Shown: positions 32,638 through 41,095, numbered from the stretch's first letter. The stretch: 64,000 nucleotides of DNA from Fen-1058 sp964398185 (GCA_964398185.1 CAYNML010000003.1:1-64000); one strand, 5' to 3'. Program-made: numbers and translations. The notes: generated by a model from the sequence alone, not told the origin.

Positions 32638-33585
32638 ATGTCCGTAAATCACCAATCAGAAATCCAAAATCCAAAGTCGAATCAGTGGCTTGAGGTCTGC
32701 GTCATGACCGAAGCCGAGACCGCCGAGGCTGTCTCGGAAGTGATGAGCCGCGCTGCGCCCAACGGCGTGGCGATCGAGCAGATTGCGCGCGATATTCAAC
32801 TCGGCGCGGATGAAGGCGCGGCGGCGCAGCTGGAGCCGATCGTGGCGGTGCGCGCCTACCTGCCGCTGGAAGACGATGTTGAGACGAAGCGCCGCCAGAT
32901 TGAAGAAGGACTGTGGCACTTAAGCCGCATTGTACATATGCCTGAGCCGACGTTCCGCGTGGTCGCCGAAAGCGATTGGGCCAATGCGTGGAAAGAGCAC
33001 TATCACGTGGTGCACCTGGGCGAGCGGTTTGTGATCAAGCCGACGTGGCGCGAGTACGCCGCACAGCCCGGCGAGATCGTGATGGAACTCGATCCGGGGA
33101 TGGCGTTTGGCACGGGACTGCATCCGACGACGCAGATGTGCCTGGCGGCGCTTGAGAAGTACGCGCAGCCCGACATGCACACGCTCGATCTTGGCGCCGG
33201 CTCGGGCATCCTGGCGATTGGCGCGGCGCTGCTGGGCGTCAAGTCGATCGTGGGCATCGACAATGATCCGCTGGCGGTGAAGGTGGCCGCCGAGAACGCC
33301 GCACTGAATCGCGTGGAGCAGCAGATCGCCGTCGAGTTGGGATCGCTGGAAGAGGCGGCCAGGCAAACTTACGACTTGATCATCGTCAACATTCTGGCGC
33401 GCGTGATCATCGGGATGTGCGAAGCCGGTCTGGGGCGCGTGGTCCGATCGGGCGGGCTGGCGATCTTCGCGGGGTTGATCGATACGCAGGAATACGGCGT
33501 GCGCGAGGCGTTGCAGACGCAGGGGCTGACGGTGATCGATCGGTTGCAGGAAAAAGACTGGGTGTGCTTGATCGCGAGGAAATGA
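32638..33585 (+). CDS. prmA: Ribosomal protein L11 methyltransferase
   Basis: 315-residue SAM-dependent enzyme that trimethylates ribosomal protein L11. The N-terminal domain begins at WLEVCVMTEAETAEAVSEVM, the methyltransferase domain has GMAFGTGLHPTTQMCL, LDLGAGSGILAIGA and the NILARVII active-site region. The conserved WLEV block forces a start upstream of it. The only ATG is 32638, so residues 2-16 are encoded by a heptamer array (32647-32681). Repeat-derived peptides of this kind are often mistaken for real sequence, but here the frame requires it. It follows the dnaJ terminator and converges with infA. Confidence 0.9.
   Translation: MSVNHQSEIQNPKSNQWLEVCVMTEAETAEAVSEVMSRAAPNGVAIEQIARDIQLGADEGAAAQLEPIVAVRAYLPLEDDVETKRRQIEEGLWHLSRIVHMPEPTFRVVAESDWANAWKEHYHVVHLGERFVIKPTWREYAAQPGEIVMELDPGMAFGTGLHPTTQMCLAALEKYAQPDMHTLDLGAGSGILAIGAALLGVKSIVGIDNDPLAVKVAAENAALNRVEQQIAVELGSLEEAARQTYDLIIVNILARVIIGMCEAGLGRVVRSGGLAIFAGLIDTQEYGVREALQTQGLTVIDRLQEKDWVCLIARK
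32647..32681. repeat. Heptamer array (AATCCAA family) forming the prmA N-terminus
   Basis: Five units in register (AATCACC, AATCAGA, AATCCAA, AATCCAA, AGTCGAA), encoding the peptide NHQSEIQNPKSN just before the conserved part of PrmA. Confidence 0.85.
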
Positions 33586-33638
33586 TCCACGAATCCCCAC
33601 GAATAATCACTTCGTGAAGATCGTGTGCATTCGTGGAT
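33585..33638. repeat. Palindromic repeat between convergent prmA and infA
   Basis: An outer 10-bp inverted repeat (ATCCACGAAT 33585-33594 with ATTCGTGGAT 33629-33638) encloses a smaller one (CACGAA and TTCGTG, 33599-33616). It starts in the prmA stop codon and nearly fills the gap to the infA stop, so it may terminate transcription in both directions. No T tract. Confidence 0.65.
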
Positions 33639-33645
33639 CGCGGTT

Positions 33646-33918
33646 CTAGAACTCGGCCGCGGGCTGGCTGGGGCTGCGGAAGCGATAGGTGATGCGGCCC
33701 TTGGTCAGGTCGTAGGGCGACATCTCCACCTTGACGCGGTCGCCCAGCAGAATGCGAATGTAGTAGCGGCGCATCTTGCCCGACAGGTAGCCCATGACCG
33801 TGTGGCCGTTTTCCAGCTTGACGGTGAACATGGTGTTGGGCAGCGCCTCCACCACCACGCCTTCCACTTCCACCTTTTCTTCCTTCGCCTTCACAGTGCT
33901 GTCTTTGTGCTGCTTCAT
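33646..33918 (-). CDS. infA: Translation initiation factor IF-1
   Basis: 90-residue S1/OB-fold protein that binds the ribosomal A site during initiation. The core VEVEGVVVEALPNTMFTVKLENGHTV... followed by SGKMRRYYIRILLGDRVKVE and SPYDLTKGRITYR is unmistakable. It is longer than the usual 72 residues because of a charged 12-15 residue N-terminal extension and a Pro/Ser tail. AAGGAG lies 7 bases before the ATG. The usual neighbours (rpmJ, ribosomal protein genes, map) are absent. Transcription probably starts near 34052 and crosses a terminator-like hairpin. Confidence 0.95.
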   Translation of the reverse strand: MKQHKDSTVKAKEEKVEVEGVVVEALPNTMFTVKLENGHTVMGYLSGKMRRYYIRILLGDRVKVEMSPYDLTKGRITYRFRSPSQPAAEF

Positions 33919-33940
33919 ACACGCTCCTTGTTTTTGCGCT

Positions 33941-33975
33941 CAAAAAGGGCGCAAGCCTGCACGGTCTTGCGCCCT
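33941..33975 (-). terminator. Terminator-like hairpin in the infA leader (possible attenuator)
   Basis: 10-bp perfect stem (33966-33975 with 33946-33955) followed on the minus strand by five T residues (33946 to 33942). It lies inside the predicted infA leader, 23 bases upstream of the start codon. Confidence 0.7.
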
Positions 33976-34058
33976 GTCAACAACGGATTACAAATCAGCG
34001 AGTGACGCGCGATAGCATCCGACCTTGTTTGCGAGAGTGGCCCCGTGCAACGCTCGTT

Positions 34059-34087
34059 AGTATACCCGATTGACCAACCCCGGTCAA
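34059..34087 (-). promoter_or_regulatory. Promoter of infA
   Basis: Minus strand: TTGACC (34087-34082), 17-base spacer, TATACT (34064-34059). It predicts a leader of about 135 bases before the infA ATG. Confidence 0.7.
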
Positions 34088-34099
34088 ATGACGATCATC

Positions 34100-36208
34100 C
34101 TATTTTCGACGGCGACCGAGCACCAGCACGAGCACGAAGAAGACTACGGCGGCCCCGATCGTGATCGGCAGCACCGGCAGCACCTGGCCGGTGGAGGTTG
34201 TGCCGAAGGGCGGCGGCGTGGGCGTGGGCGTGGGTGACGGCGTGCTCGTGGGTGTGCCCGTGGGCGTGGGCGTGGCCGTGGCCGTGGCCGTGGGCAGCGG
34301 AGTCGGCGTGTGCGTCGGCGTGCCGGTGGGCGCCGGCGTGGGCGTGTGGGTAGGCAGCGCGGGCGTGGCGACAGGCGTCGGGACGACACGGGTATCTGCC
34401 ACGGCCGGGCGAACCGGATCGCCCGGCACGAAAACGTCCAGCAGGCCGTTGGCGATGACGAGACCGTTGTTGGTGCCCAGCTCCAGCACGGCGTTCCGCA
34501 GATCGAGCGCAAAAACTACGTTCTCGCCCAGCGTCCGTGCGCCATCCCGTGTGATCTCCAGGGCGGTGTCTTGCGTCAGGCCAAAGGCGACCGCGGCCGG
34601 ATCGTTGTAGGCCAGCGAGAACAGCCGCCCCCAGCGATTGTCATTCAGCACCTGCGGCTCGACGGTGATGTCGAGCAGGCCCAGCCCTGCGACGAGGTTG
34701 GTCGTGCCCTGCAAGAACGATTTCTGCACGGCAAACTCGGCTTCGTCCGGGTCGGCGGGCGTGGGGCTGTGCGCCGAGTACGATCGGCCGACGACGGCCG
34801 CGCCGCCGTTGTCGGCCAGCAGCGGCAAGCCGTTGGCCCACGCGGTCTTGACGGCTTCCAATCGGCTGACTTCCACCTTCGATTGATCTTTGGCGATCAA
34901 GAGCAGGCCCGTTACATCGGCCGGGATGGTCAGCGCTTCATCCTGATCGAGGACGACGGCGATTTGCGAAGGTGCGCCCAGCGCGGCCGCATATTGGTCG
35001 GCCATGACCTGCGCCGAACTTTGTGAAGGGAAGCCAGCGGCCACGATCAAGATTTTGGCTTGGTCGCCGCCGGCCAGCTTGACAAAGCGCTTGAAGATGG
35101 CGTTGTCGTCCAGCGACTCGCTGAGATCGCCGGCCAGGATCAGCGGCCCGGCGCGGCGGGGCAGGGTCAACGCCCGGAAGTCGCGCGCGATTCTGGTGCG
35201 GGGCGGCTGGGCCTTGTTTCCGATCGACATCACGCGCTTATCCAGATCATACGTGAACTGGCCGGGCGCCAACAACTGCACCAGCACGTTGCGCAGGCGC
35301 AGTAGATTGTTTGGCGACGAGTACGTCACGCCGTCGGCCGCGTGGTACGTTTCTGCATCGAGAATGGTGGTGGTGTACAGACCAAAGACGTCCTGCAGTT
35401 GGGTCTCGTCGTAGACATTGACGCCGGTGTAGGCGTCGACGCCGATGCCGACGTGCGGCACATCGGCGCGCGTGACGGCATTAAGCAGGCGGCCCAACCG
35501 GTTGAGCTGGAAAAAGTGTTGATCGAGAATGGCATCCTTGATCGAAAAGAGCAGGCCGTGTTGTTCGGGTGTGTTCCACACTTCGCTGGCCTTGAATTGC
35601 AGGGAGTTGGCGGCCTCAAAGCCCGGCCTGTAGCCGGCCAGCATGGCCGCCGATTGGATGCCGCCGCCGCCGCTGGTGCCCGCCACGATAACGCCGTTTT
35701 CGTACGAGGTGGTCAGCGCCTGCTCCAGCGGCGTGCCGCTCAAGACTTCCATGGCCACCGTTTGATCGCCGCCCAGCACAAAGATGGCGGACAGATCGTT
35801 GGCGAAGTATTTCAGCGACTTGGGATCAGCCGCGTCGCTGCGGGTGAAGATGGGCGCCAGGGTGGCGGTGCAGGTGTAGTCTGCCGGGGCGGCGCGCTTG
35901 CAGGCTTCTTCAATCTGGAAACGGCGCTCTTCGGCGGCGCTCAAATAGGCGGCGCGCTCAGCGCCGCTGATGGTTTGGGCGTTGGCGGCGGACGCCACCG
36001 GCAGCACCAGAATGTTGACCTGTTTGTCTTTGGCGTTGGCCACGGCTTCTTTGGAGAAGCCGGCATAGATATCGGAGTAACCACCGCCGATGGGGATGAG
36101 GTGCTCGATCGGTTGGGGTTGGGCCGCCGTGGGCAGCCCGCTGACGAACACGCCAAGGATGATCACTACAATCGCCAGGAGTCGCAACAATCGATAGGAT
36201 CGGGACAT
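34100..36208 (-). CDS. Secreted, membrane-anchored cyanophycinase-like protein (peptidase S51 family)
   Basis: 702 residues. A signal peptide (about 1-30) precedes a peptidase S51/cyanophycinase-like domain with LIPIGGGYSDIY, FVLGGDQTVAMEVL, the serine elbow VAGTSGGGGIQSAAML (usually GTSAGA) and LDQHFFQLNRLGRLLNAV. A second partial copy starts near residue 365 (GPLILAGDLSES). Then come a Thr/Pro-rich spacer (about 600-670), one membrane helix and a basic end (GRRRK). The layout suggests a peptidase or deglycylase-like enzyme displayed on the cell surface. The true substrate is unknown; cyanophycin is not implied. Monocistronic and divergent from the ABC operon. Confidence 0.82.
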   Translation of the reverse strand: MSRSYRLLRLLAIVVIILGVFVSGLPTAAQPQPIEHLIPIGGGYSDIYAGFSKEAVANAKDKQVNILVLPVASAANAQTISGAERAAYLSAAEERRFQIEEACKRAAPADYTCTATLAPIFTRSDAADPKSLKYFANDLSAIFVLGGDQTVAMEVLSGTPLEQALTTSYENGVIVAGTSGGGGIQSAAMLAGYRPGFEAANSLQFKASEVWNTPEQHGLLFSIKDAILDQHFFQLNRLGRLLNAVTRADVPHVGIGVDAYTGVNVYDETQLQDVFGLYTTTILDAETYHAADGVTYSSPNNLLRLRNVLVQLLAPGQFTYDLDKRVMSIGNKAQPPRTRIARDFRALTLPRRAGPLILAGDLSESLDDNAIFKRFVKLAGGDQAKILIVAAGFPSQSSAQVMADQYAAALGAPSQIAVVLDQDEALTIPADVTGLLLIAKDQSKVEVSRLEAVKTAWANGLPLLADNGGAAVVGRSYSAHSPTPADPDEAEFAVQKSFLQGTTNLVAGLGLLDITVEPQVLNDNRWGRLFSLAYNDPAAVAFGLTQDTALEITRDGARTLGENVVFALDLRNAVLELGTNNGLVIANGLLDVFVPGDPVRPAVADTRVVPTPVATPALPTHTPTPAPTGTPTHTPTPLPTATATATPTPTGTPTSTPSPTPTPTPPPFGTTSTGQVLPVLPITIGAAVVFFVLVLVLGRRRK

Positions 36209-36270
36209 GAGAGGGCCTCGCGCACGGAGACAGTCTAATCGAAAGTGGCTGTTTGTCAATTGCCAGTAGT

Positions 36271-36299
36271 TTGACGAAACCAACTTCATCGGGTACAAC
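36271..36299 (+). promoter_or_regulatory. Promoter of the ABC exporter operon
   Basis: TTGACG (36271-36276), 17-base spacer, TACAAC (36294-36299). It gives a leader of about 60 bases before the ATPase ATG at 36367, and a terminator-like hairpin lies within it. Confidence 0.65.
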
Positions 36300-36310
36300 C
36301 AACGTGCGCC

Positions 36311-36350
36311 CGCACTCGATCGGCTTGCCGCCGGTAGAGTGCGAGTTTTT
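36311..36350 (+). terminator. Terminator-like hairpin in the ABC operon leader
   Basis: CGCACTC (36311-36317) pairs with GAGTGCG (36337-36343) around an inner CGGC/GCCG stem, followed by AGTTTTT. It lies between the promoter and the start codon, so it may attenuate the operon. Confidence 0.5.
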
Positions 36351-36366
36351 GTGTGAGGAGTGCCGC

Positions 36367-37119
36367 ATGACTGTTTTGCAAGCCGAGCAAGTAACCAAAC
36401 ATTACCGCATGGGCGATGTCATCGTCAGCGCGCTGGATCGCGTGGATTTCAGCGTAACGCGCGGCGAGTTCGTCGCCATCATGGGGCCGTCGGGATCGGG
36501 CAAGTCCACACTGCTGCACCTGCTGGGCGGATTGGATGGGGCGTCGGGCGGCGCGATCACGTTGGCCGAGAAACAACTCTCGACGCTAGACGACAACGCC
36601 GTGACGCTGGTGCGCCGCCGCAACGTGGGCTTCATCTTTCAGTTCTACAACCTGGTGCCCACACTGACGGCGGAGGAAAACATTGCCCTGCCCTTGTTGA
36701 TCGATGGGCGCGATGTGAAGAAGTCGCAGGCGAAGATCGACGAACTGCTGGCGCTGGTGGGCTTGAGCGAGCGGCGGCGCCACAAACCCGATCAGCTGAG
36801 CGGCGGCCAACAACAGCGTGTGGCGATTGCGCGGGCGCTGGTGACTGATCCGGACATTGTGCTGGCCGACGAGCCGACGGGCAACCTTGATTCGAAGAGC
36901 GGCAAGGCGATTCTGGAATTGCTGCGCCATTCGTGCGACGAGCTGCATCACACCATCGTGATGGTGACGCACGATGCGTATGCCGCCTCGTATGCCGATC
37001 GTGTGGTGTTCCTCAAGGATGGCCGCCTCGTGCGGCAGCTGCAGCGATCGGACGCGAAAGAGGGCGCGGTGATGCAGGCGATTATGGATGTGATGGGGCA
37101 TTTGGAAAGTAACGAGTAA
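36367..37119 (+). CDS. ABC transporter ATP-binding protein (MacB/LolD type)
   Basis: 250 residues. Walker A GPSGSGKST, Q-loop FIFQFYNLVPTLTAEEN, signature LSGGQQQR, Walker B DIVLADEPTGNLD and the switch His in MVTHD are all present. The Phe/Tyr-Asn-Leu-Val-Pro Q-loop is typical of the MacB/LolD/FtsE clade, which powers tripartite export or mechanotransmission rather than classical import. It works with the permease and adaptor downstream. The stop codon lies within a heptamer array (37109-37167) that separates it from the permease gene. The upstream start reads through leader structure and is not used. Confidence 0.94.
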   Translation: MTVLQAEQVTKHYRMGDVIVSALDRVDFSVTRGEFVAIMGPSGSGKSTLLHLLGGLDGASGGAITLAEKQLSTLDDNAVTLVRRRNVGFIFQFYNLVPTLTAEENIALPLLIDGRDVKKSQAKIDELLALVGLSERRRHKPDQLSGGQQQRVAIARALVTDPDIVLADEPTGNLDSKSGKAILELLRHSCDELHHTIVMVTHDAYAASYADRVVFLKDGRLVRQLQRSDAKEGAVMQAIMDVMGHLESNE

Positions 37120-37167
37120 TGAGTAACGAGTAAGCCGCGTTTTACTCATTACTCGTTACTTGTTACG
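37109..37167. repeat. Two-armed heptamer array between ABC ATPase and permease genes
   Basis: Four AGTAACG-type units (37109-37136), a short spacer, then CATTACT/CGTTACT/TGTTACG-type units (to 37167), reverse complementary to the first arm. The ATPase stop codon TAA (37117-37119) falls within the second unit. Confidence 0.9.
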
Positions 37168-37175
37168 CGGAAACG

Positions 37176-39785
37176 ATGAGACCTAATAGTTCATTACGCC
37201 GTCTATACGGATTAGCCTTCCGCAACTTGTCGACGCGCAAGACGCGCACGCTGTTGACGGCGCTGGGCATCGTGCTGGGCGTGGCCGTGATCCTGGCGAT
37301 CAACATCGCCAACAGCAGCACGCTGGCGTCGATCAATACGATCTTCGACGAGGCGTCGGGGCTGGCCGATCTGGTGATCGTGCCGTCGAGTTTGACGGGC
37401 CAGGGTTTCAGCGAAGCCGCGTTGGGGCGCGTGAAAGCGATCGCGGGGGTGGAGGCCGCCGTGCCCAGCGTCAGCGCGACGACGCTGCTGGCACAGGACG
37501 CCAAAGGCTGGTCGTTCGACTTCGGGCTGGGCGGCGCCAGCGGCGGCAACAGCCTGTTGTTGTTCGGCATCGATCCGGAGGCCGATCAGCAAGCGCGGCA
37601 ATACCAGCTGATCGCGGGGCGCTTCTTGAAACCCGGCGAGCGCAGTTATTCTGCCGTGTTCACGCAAGACTATGCCGACGAAAAGAATATCGAAATCGGC
37701 AAGGACGTGGACATTCTGCTGCCCACGGGCGCGGCGACTCTGCGCGCGGTGGGCCTCGTGAAGAAGGACGGGCCGGGCTTGCTGAACAGCGGCGCGGTGG
37801 CGTTTGTGCCGCTGGAGGTAGTGCATGAATTGTTTGCGCGCGGCGGCGAACTGGATCAGATCGATATCGTCGCCACGCCGGAGGCCAGCAGCTCCACGCA
37901 AAAACTGGCGGCCTTGCGTGAAGCGCTGCGCGACAAATTGGGCGGCAAGTTCCTGGTGAACTATCCCGCGCAGCGCGGACAGATCGTGACACAGCAGCTC
38001 GCTTCGTATCAGCAGGGACTGTCGTTCTTCAGCATGATTGCGCTGTTTGTGGGCGGCTTCTTGATCTACAACGCGTTTACCATGACCATCGTCGAGCGCA
38101 CGCAGGAGATCGGTTTGCTGCGCGCGCTGGGCGTGTCGCGGCGGCAGGTGCTGCGGCTGGTGATGATCGAAGCGGCGCTGCTCGGCGTGATCGGGTCGAT
38201 CTTCGGGGTGATCTTCGGGCTGATCATGGCGCAGGGTTTGATTGCGCTGATGGCGACCATCACGGCCACGGAAATCGTCACGGTCAGCATTCCAGCCGAT
38301 GGGTTATTCACGGCCCTGCTGGTCGGCCTGGGCGTCACGCTGATCTCGGCCCTGCTGCCGGCATGGCGCGCGACGCGCATCAGCCCGCTGGCCGCGCTGC
38401 GCATCAAAGGGCGCGACGATCCGGCCGGCGCGCCGCGCAAGTTGGGCTTTGTGGCAGGCGCCGAGCTTGTGATCGTCGGGATGCTGTTTGTGTATGCGAT
38501 CCCGCTGCGCGATGCGGTGGTGTTTCAGGTGGGCAGCCTGGCTGTGTTTGCGATGCTGCTCGGCGCGACGTTGATGGTGCCGGTCTCGCTGGACTTCATG
38601 GAGAAGTTCGCGCGGCCCGTCATCAGCAAGATCTTCGGGCGCGAGGGTATCATCGGGGCGGGCAACATCCAGCGGGCGCGCGGGCGCACCTCGTTGACGG
38701 TGGCGGCGTTGATGGTGGGCGTGTCGATGGTGATCTCAATCGGCGCGATGAGCCGCTCGTTCCAGCAGGACATCGACGCCTGGGTGGACACGTCGGTGGG
38801 GGGCGATCTGATCGTGCGCTCGCCGCTGCATATGCAGATCGAATTTGGATCGCGGCTGGCTTCGCTGGCGGGCGTGGAAGCGGTGACGACGGGTCGTTAC
38901 TTCGGCGTGAAGCGCGCCGGCAATACACCCGATGATCTGGCGCTGGTCTTTCAGGCGCTCGATCCGCAGACGTATTGGGAGGTGGCCTCGTTCCAGTTTT
39001 CAGAAGACAAGGAACTGCTGCCGCAGATCAAGGAAGATTTCGCCAACGGCGGGCTGCTGGTCTCGACGACGGTGGCCGATTACTACGATCTGCAGCGCGG
39101 CGACACGTTTGAGTTGGAGACGCGGCGTGGCGTCCAGTCGTTTCCAGTGGCGGGCATCGTCAGCGATTTCACCGGGCAGGGTTTTGTGCTGAACGGTTCG
39201 CTGGAGACGATGCGACGCTATTTCGCCATCAACGATGTCGATCGGTTCACGCTGAAACTCGCGCCGGGCGCGGACGTGAACGCCGTCAAGCAAGCGATCG
39301 AAGATCAATACGGCGCCAGCCGCCATGTGCAGGTGGAGACCACCGCCGCGTTTCGCGCGCGCATCCGCGAGTTGACCAATCGCGCGTTCGGCCTGTTGGA
39401 TGTGCTGGCGTCGATCGGGGTGATTGTGGCCGCGCTGGGCGTGATCAACACGCTGATGATGAACGTGCTGGAACGGCGCAGGGAGATCGGCGCGCTGCGC
39501 TCGATCGGCATGACGCGCGCGCAGATCATCCGCATGATTCTGGCTGAGGCTGGCGCCATGGGTGCCATCGGCGCAGTGTTCGGCATCGGCTTTGGGATCT
39601 TGTTGTCGCGGGTGTTTGTGGAAGGCATGAAGATCATGACGGGCTACCGGCTGGAATTTTCGCTGCCATTTCAGTCGCTGCTGCTGGGCCTGGCGATTGC
39701 GCTGATCGTGTCGCAAGTGGCGGCGCTGTATCCGGCGTGGAAGGGATCGCGCGTGAATATTGTCGAGGCGATCAAGCATGAGTAA
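37176..39785 (+). CDS. ABC transporter permease with two FtsX/MacB cores
   Basis: 869 residues, a fused double permease. The first half has an N-terminal helix (about 25-45), a MacB periplasmic core domain (LADLVIVPSSL to about 280) and an FtsX block with three helices (about 285-400, including VERTQEIGLLRALGVSRRQVL). The second half repeats this: helix near 510, core domain (about 540-740) and FtsX block (LERRREIGALRSIGMTRAQII). It ends YPAWKGSRVNIVEAIKHE. The EIGLLRALG motif contacts the ATPase. It probably exports a hydrophobic or surface substrate with the adjacent ATPase and adaptor. Ribosome site weak. Confidence 0.92.
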   Translation: MRPNSSLRRLYGLAFRNLSTRKTRTLLTALGIVLGVAVILAINIANSSTLASINTIFDEASGLADLVIVPSSLTGQGFSEAALGRVKAIAGVEAAVPSVSATTLLAQDAKGWSFDFGLGGASGGNSLLLFGIDPEADQQARQYQLIAGRFLKPGERSYSAVFTQDYADEKNIEIGKDVDILLPTGAATLRAVGLVKKDGPGLLNSGAVAFVPLEVVHELFARGGELDQIDIVATPEASSSTQKLAALREALRDKLGGKFLVNYPAQRGQIVTQQLASYQQGLSFFSMIALFVGGFLIYNAFTMTIVERTQEIGLLRALGVSRRQVLRLVMIEAALLGVIGSIFGVIFGLIMAQGLIALMATITATEIVTVSIPADGLFTALLVGLGVTLISALLPAWRATRISPLAALRIKGRDDPAGAPRKLGFVAGAELVIVGMLFVYAIPLRDAVVFQVGSLAVFAMLLGATLMVPVSLDFMEKFARPVISKIFGREGIIGAGNIQRARGRTSLTVAALMVGVSMVISIGAMSRSFQQDIDAWVDTSVGGDLIVRSPLHMQIEFGSRLASLAGVEAVTTGRYFGVKRAGNTPDDLALVFQALDPQTYWEVASFQFSEDKELLPQIKEDFANGGLLVSTTVADYYDLQRGDTFELETRRGVQSFPVAGIVSDFTGQGFVLNGSLETMRRYFAINDVDRFTLKLAPGADVNAVKQAIEDQYGASRHVQVETTAAFRARIRELTNRAFGLLDVLASIGVIVAALGVINTLMMNVLERRREIGALRSIGMTRAQIIRMILAEAGAMGAIGAVFGIGFGILLSRVFVEGMKIMTGYRLEFSLPFQSLLLGLAIALIVSQVAALYPAWKGSRVNIVEAIKHE

Positions 39786-39787
39786 GT

Positions 39788-39861
39788 GGTTGTTGGTTGT
39801 TGGTTGTCGGTCGTTGGTTGTTGGTTGTTGGTAGTTGGTTATGCACAGCGACCAACAATCG
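39788..39861. repeat. Heptamer array (GGTTGTT family) between permease and adaptor genes
   Basis: Eight consecutive units of type GGTTGTT (39788-39843, the last diverged), then a short reverse-complement segment CGACCAACAATCG (39849-39861). It fills the gap after the permease stop. Confidence 0.9.
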
Positions 39862-39874
39862 CAGTGGAGGGATG

Positions 39875-41095
39875 ATGAAAGGCAAACAGATCTTTGGACT
39901 TATTGTAGGGGTGATCGCTTTGAGCGCGATCGGGTTCTTGGGCTATCAGCGCTTTCTGGCGCCCGAACCGACGGCGACACCAACGCCCGTCGCGGCGGCG
40001 AAAGTCGAGGCTGATGTCGTTTCGGCGCAGGGCTTCGTGGCGCCGCAGCGCAGTAGCGAGCTGGCATTCCGATCGGGCGGGCGCGTGACGGAGGTGTTGA
40101 TTGCCGAGGGCGATCAGGTCACGCAGGGCCAGGCGCTCATCCGCTTGCAGGCTGATCAATGGCAGGCGGCGGTGGCGCAGGCGCAGGCTGTGCTTGATCT
40201 GGCCAAGGCGAATCTCGATCAGGTGAAACAAGGCGCGCGAGCGGAAGACATTTCCGCGGCGGAAGCGCAGGTGCAAGCCGCCGAAGCGCAGGCGAAAGCG
40301 GCCGCGGCGGAACGCAATCGCTTGACGGGCGGCGCGACGGATGCGGCTATCGCCGCGGCCCAGGCGCGTCTGTCGGCGGCGCTGGTGGAGCAGAAGGTGG
40401 CGCAAGATGCGTATGACAAAGTGACGCAATGTGTGACGGTCAACGGCAACGAAGTGTGCCCGGGCCTCGGCACGCCCGAAGAGCAGGCGCGCGCGAGTCT
40501 GGCGGCGGCGAATGAAGCCGTGAACGCCGCGCGCAAAGCCTTGACCGAAGCCACGCGCGGATCGAGCCAGCAGGTGCAGGCCGCGCAGGCGAATGTGGCG
40601 GCGGCGCAGGCGCAGATCGATATGGCGCGGGCGCAGCTCGAGCGGGTGAAGGCGGGCGCAACCTCGGCGCAGATCGCAGCGGCAGACGCGGGTGTGGCTC
40701 AGGCCGAGGCGGGCTTGCAAGCCGCGCAGGCCGCGTTGAACGAAGCCACGTTGATCGCGCCGTTCGCCGGGACGATCGCGCAGATCGACACGGAAGCGGG
40801 GCAGGTCGTGGGGCCGGGCGTGCCGATCGTGAGCATGGCCGATCTCAACGCGTGGGTGATCGAGACGGACGATCTGAGCGAGGTCGATGTGATCAACGTG
40901 CAGCCCGATCAAGCAGTGACGATCACCCTGGATGCGCTGCCCGGCGTAAAGTTGAACGGTAAGGTGCTGGCCATCATGCCGAAGGCGCAGACCAAGCGCG
41001 GCGATGTGACGTACACCGTCAAGATTGCGATCGAGAATCCTGATCCGCGTTTGAAGTGGGGGATGACGGGGCAGGTGGAAATCCAGGTGCGGTAG
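39875..41095 (+). CDS. HlyD/MacA-type periplasmic adaptor subunit
   Basis: 406 residues. One N-terminal membrane helix (about 4-24), a split biotinyl-lipoyl domain (RSGGRVTEVLIAEGDQVTQG and later APFAGTIAQIDTEAGQVVG), a very long Ala/Gln-rich coiled coil (about 100-310) and a C-terminal beta-barrel (WGMTGQVEIQVR). This is the membrane-fusion partner of MacB-type exporters. Two Cys residues lie near QCVTVNGNEVCPG in the hairpin tip. GGAGG precedes the ATG at 39875 by 4 bases; ATG 39872 is an alternative. Earlier starts would translate the heptamer array. Confidence 0.9.
   Translation: MKGKQIFGLIVGVIALSAIGFLGYQRFLAPEPTATPTPVAAAKVEADVVSAQGFVAPQRSSELAFRSGGRVTEVLIAEGDQVTQGQALIRLQADQWQAAVAQAQAVLDLAKANLDQVKQGARAEDISAAEAQVQAAEAQAKAAAAERNRLTGGATDAAIAAAQARLSAALVEQKVAQDAYDKVTQCVTVNGNEVCPGLGTPEEQARASLAAANEAVNAARKALTEATRGSSQQVQAAQANVAAAQAQIDMARAQLERVKAGATSAQIAAADAGVAQAEAGLQAAQAALNEATLIAPFAGTIAQIDTEAGQVVGPGVPIVSMADLNAWVIETDDLSEVDVINVQPDQAVTITLDALPGVKLNGKVLAIMPKAQTKRGDVTYTVKIAIENPDPRLKWGMTGQVEIQVR

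Noticed and set aside
33985..34010. tRNA-Thr-like anticodon region on the minus strand (TTTGTAAT) in the infA leader
   Set aside because: The anticodon stem has a mismatch, and no D arm, T arm (GTTCGAAT) or acceptor stem can be drawn around it.
39797..39874. Longer start for the ABC adaptor with a hydrophobic N-terminus (LVVGRWLLVVGSWL)
   Set aside because: That peptide is the translation of the GGTTGTT heptamer array; a GGAGG box directs the start to 39875.
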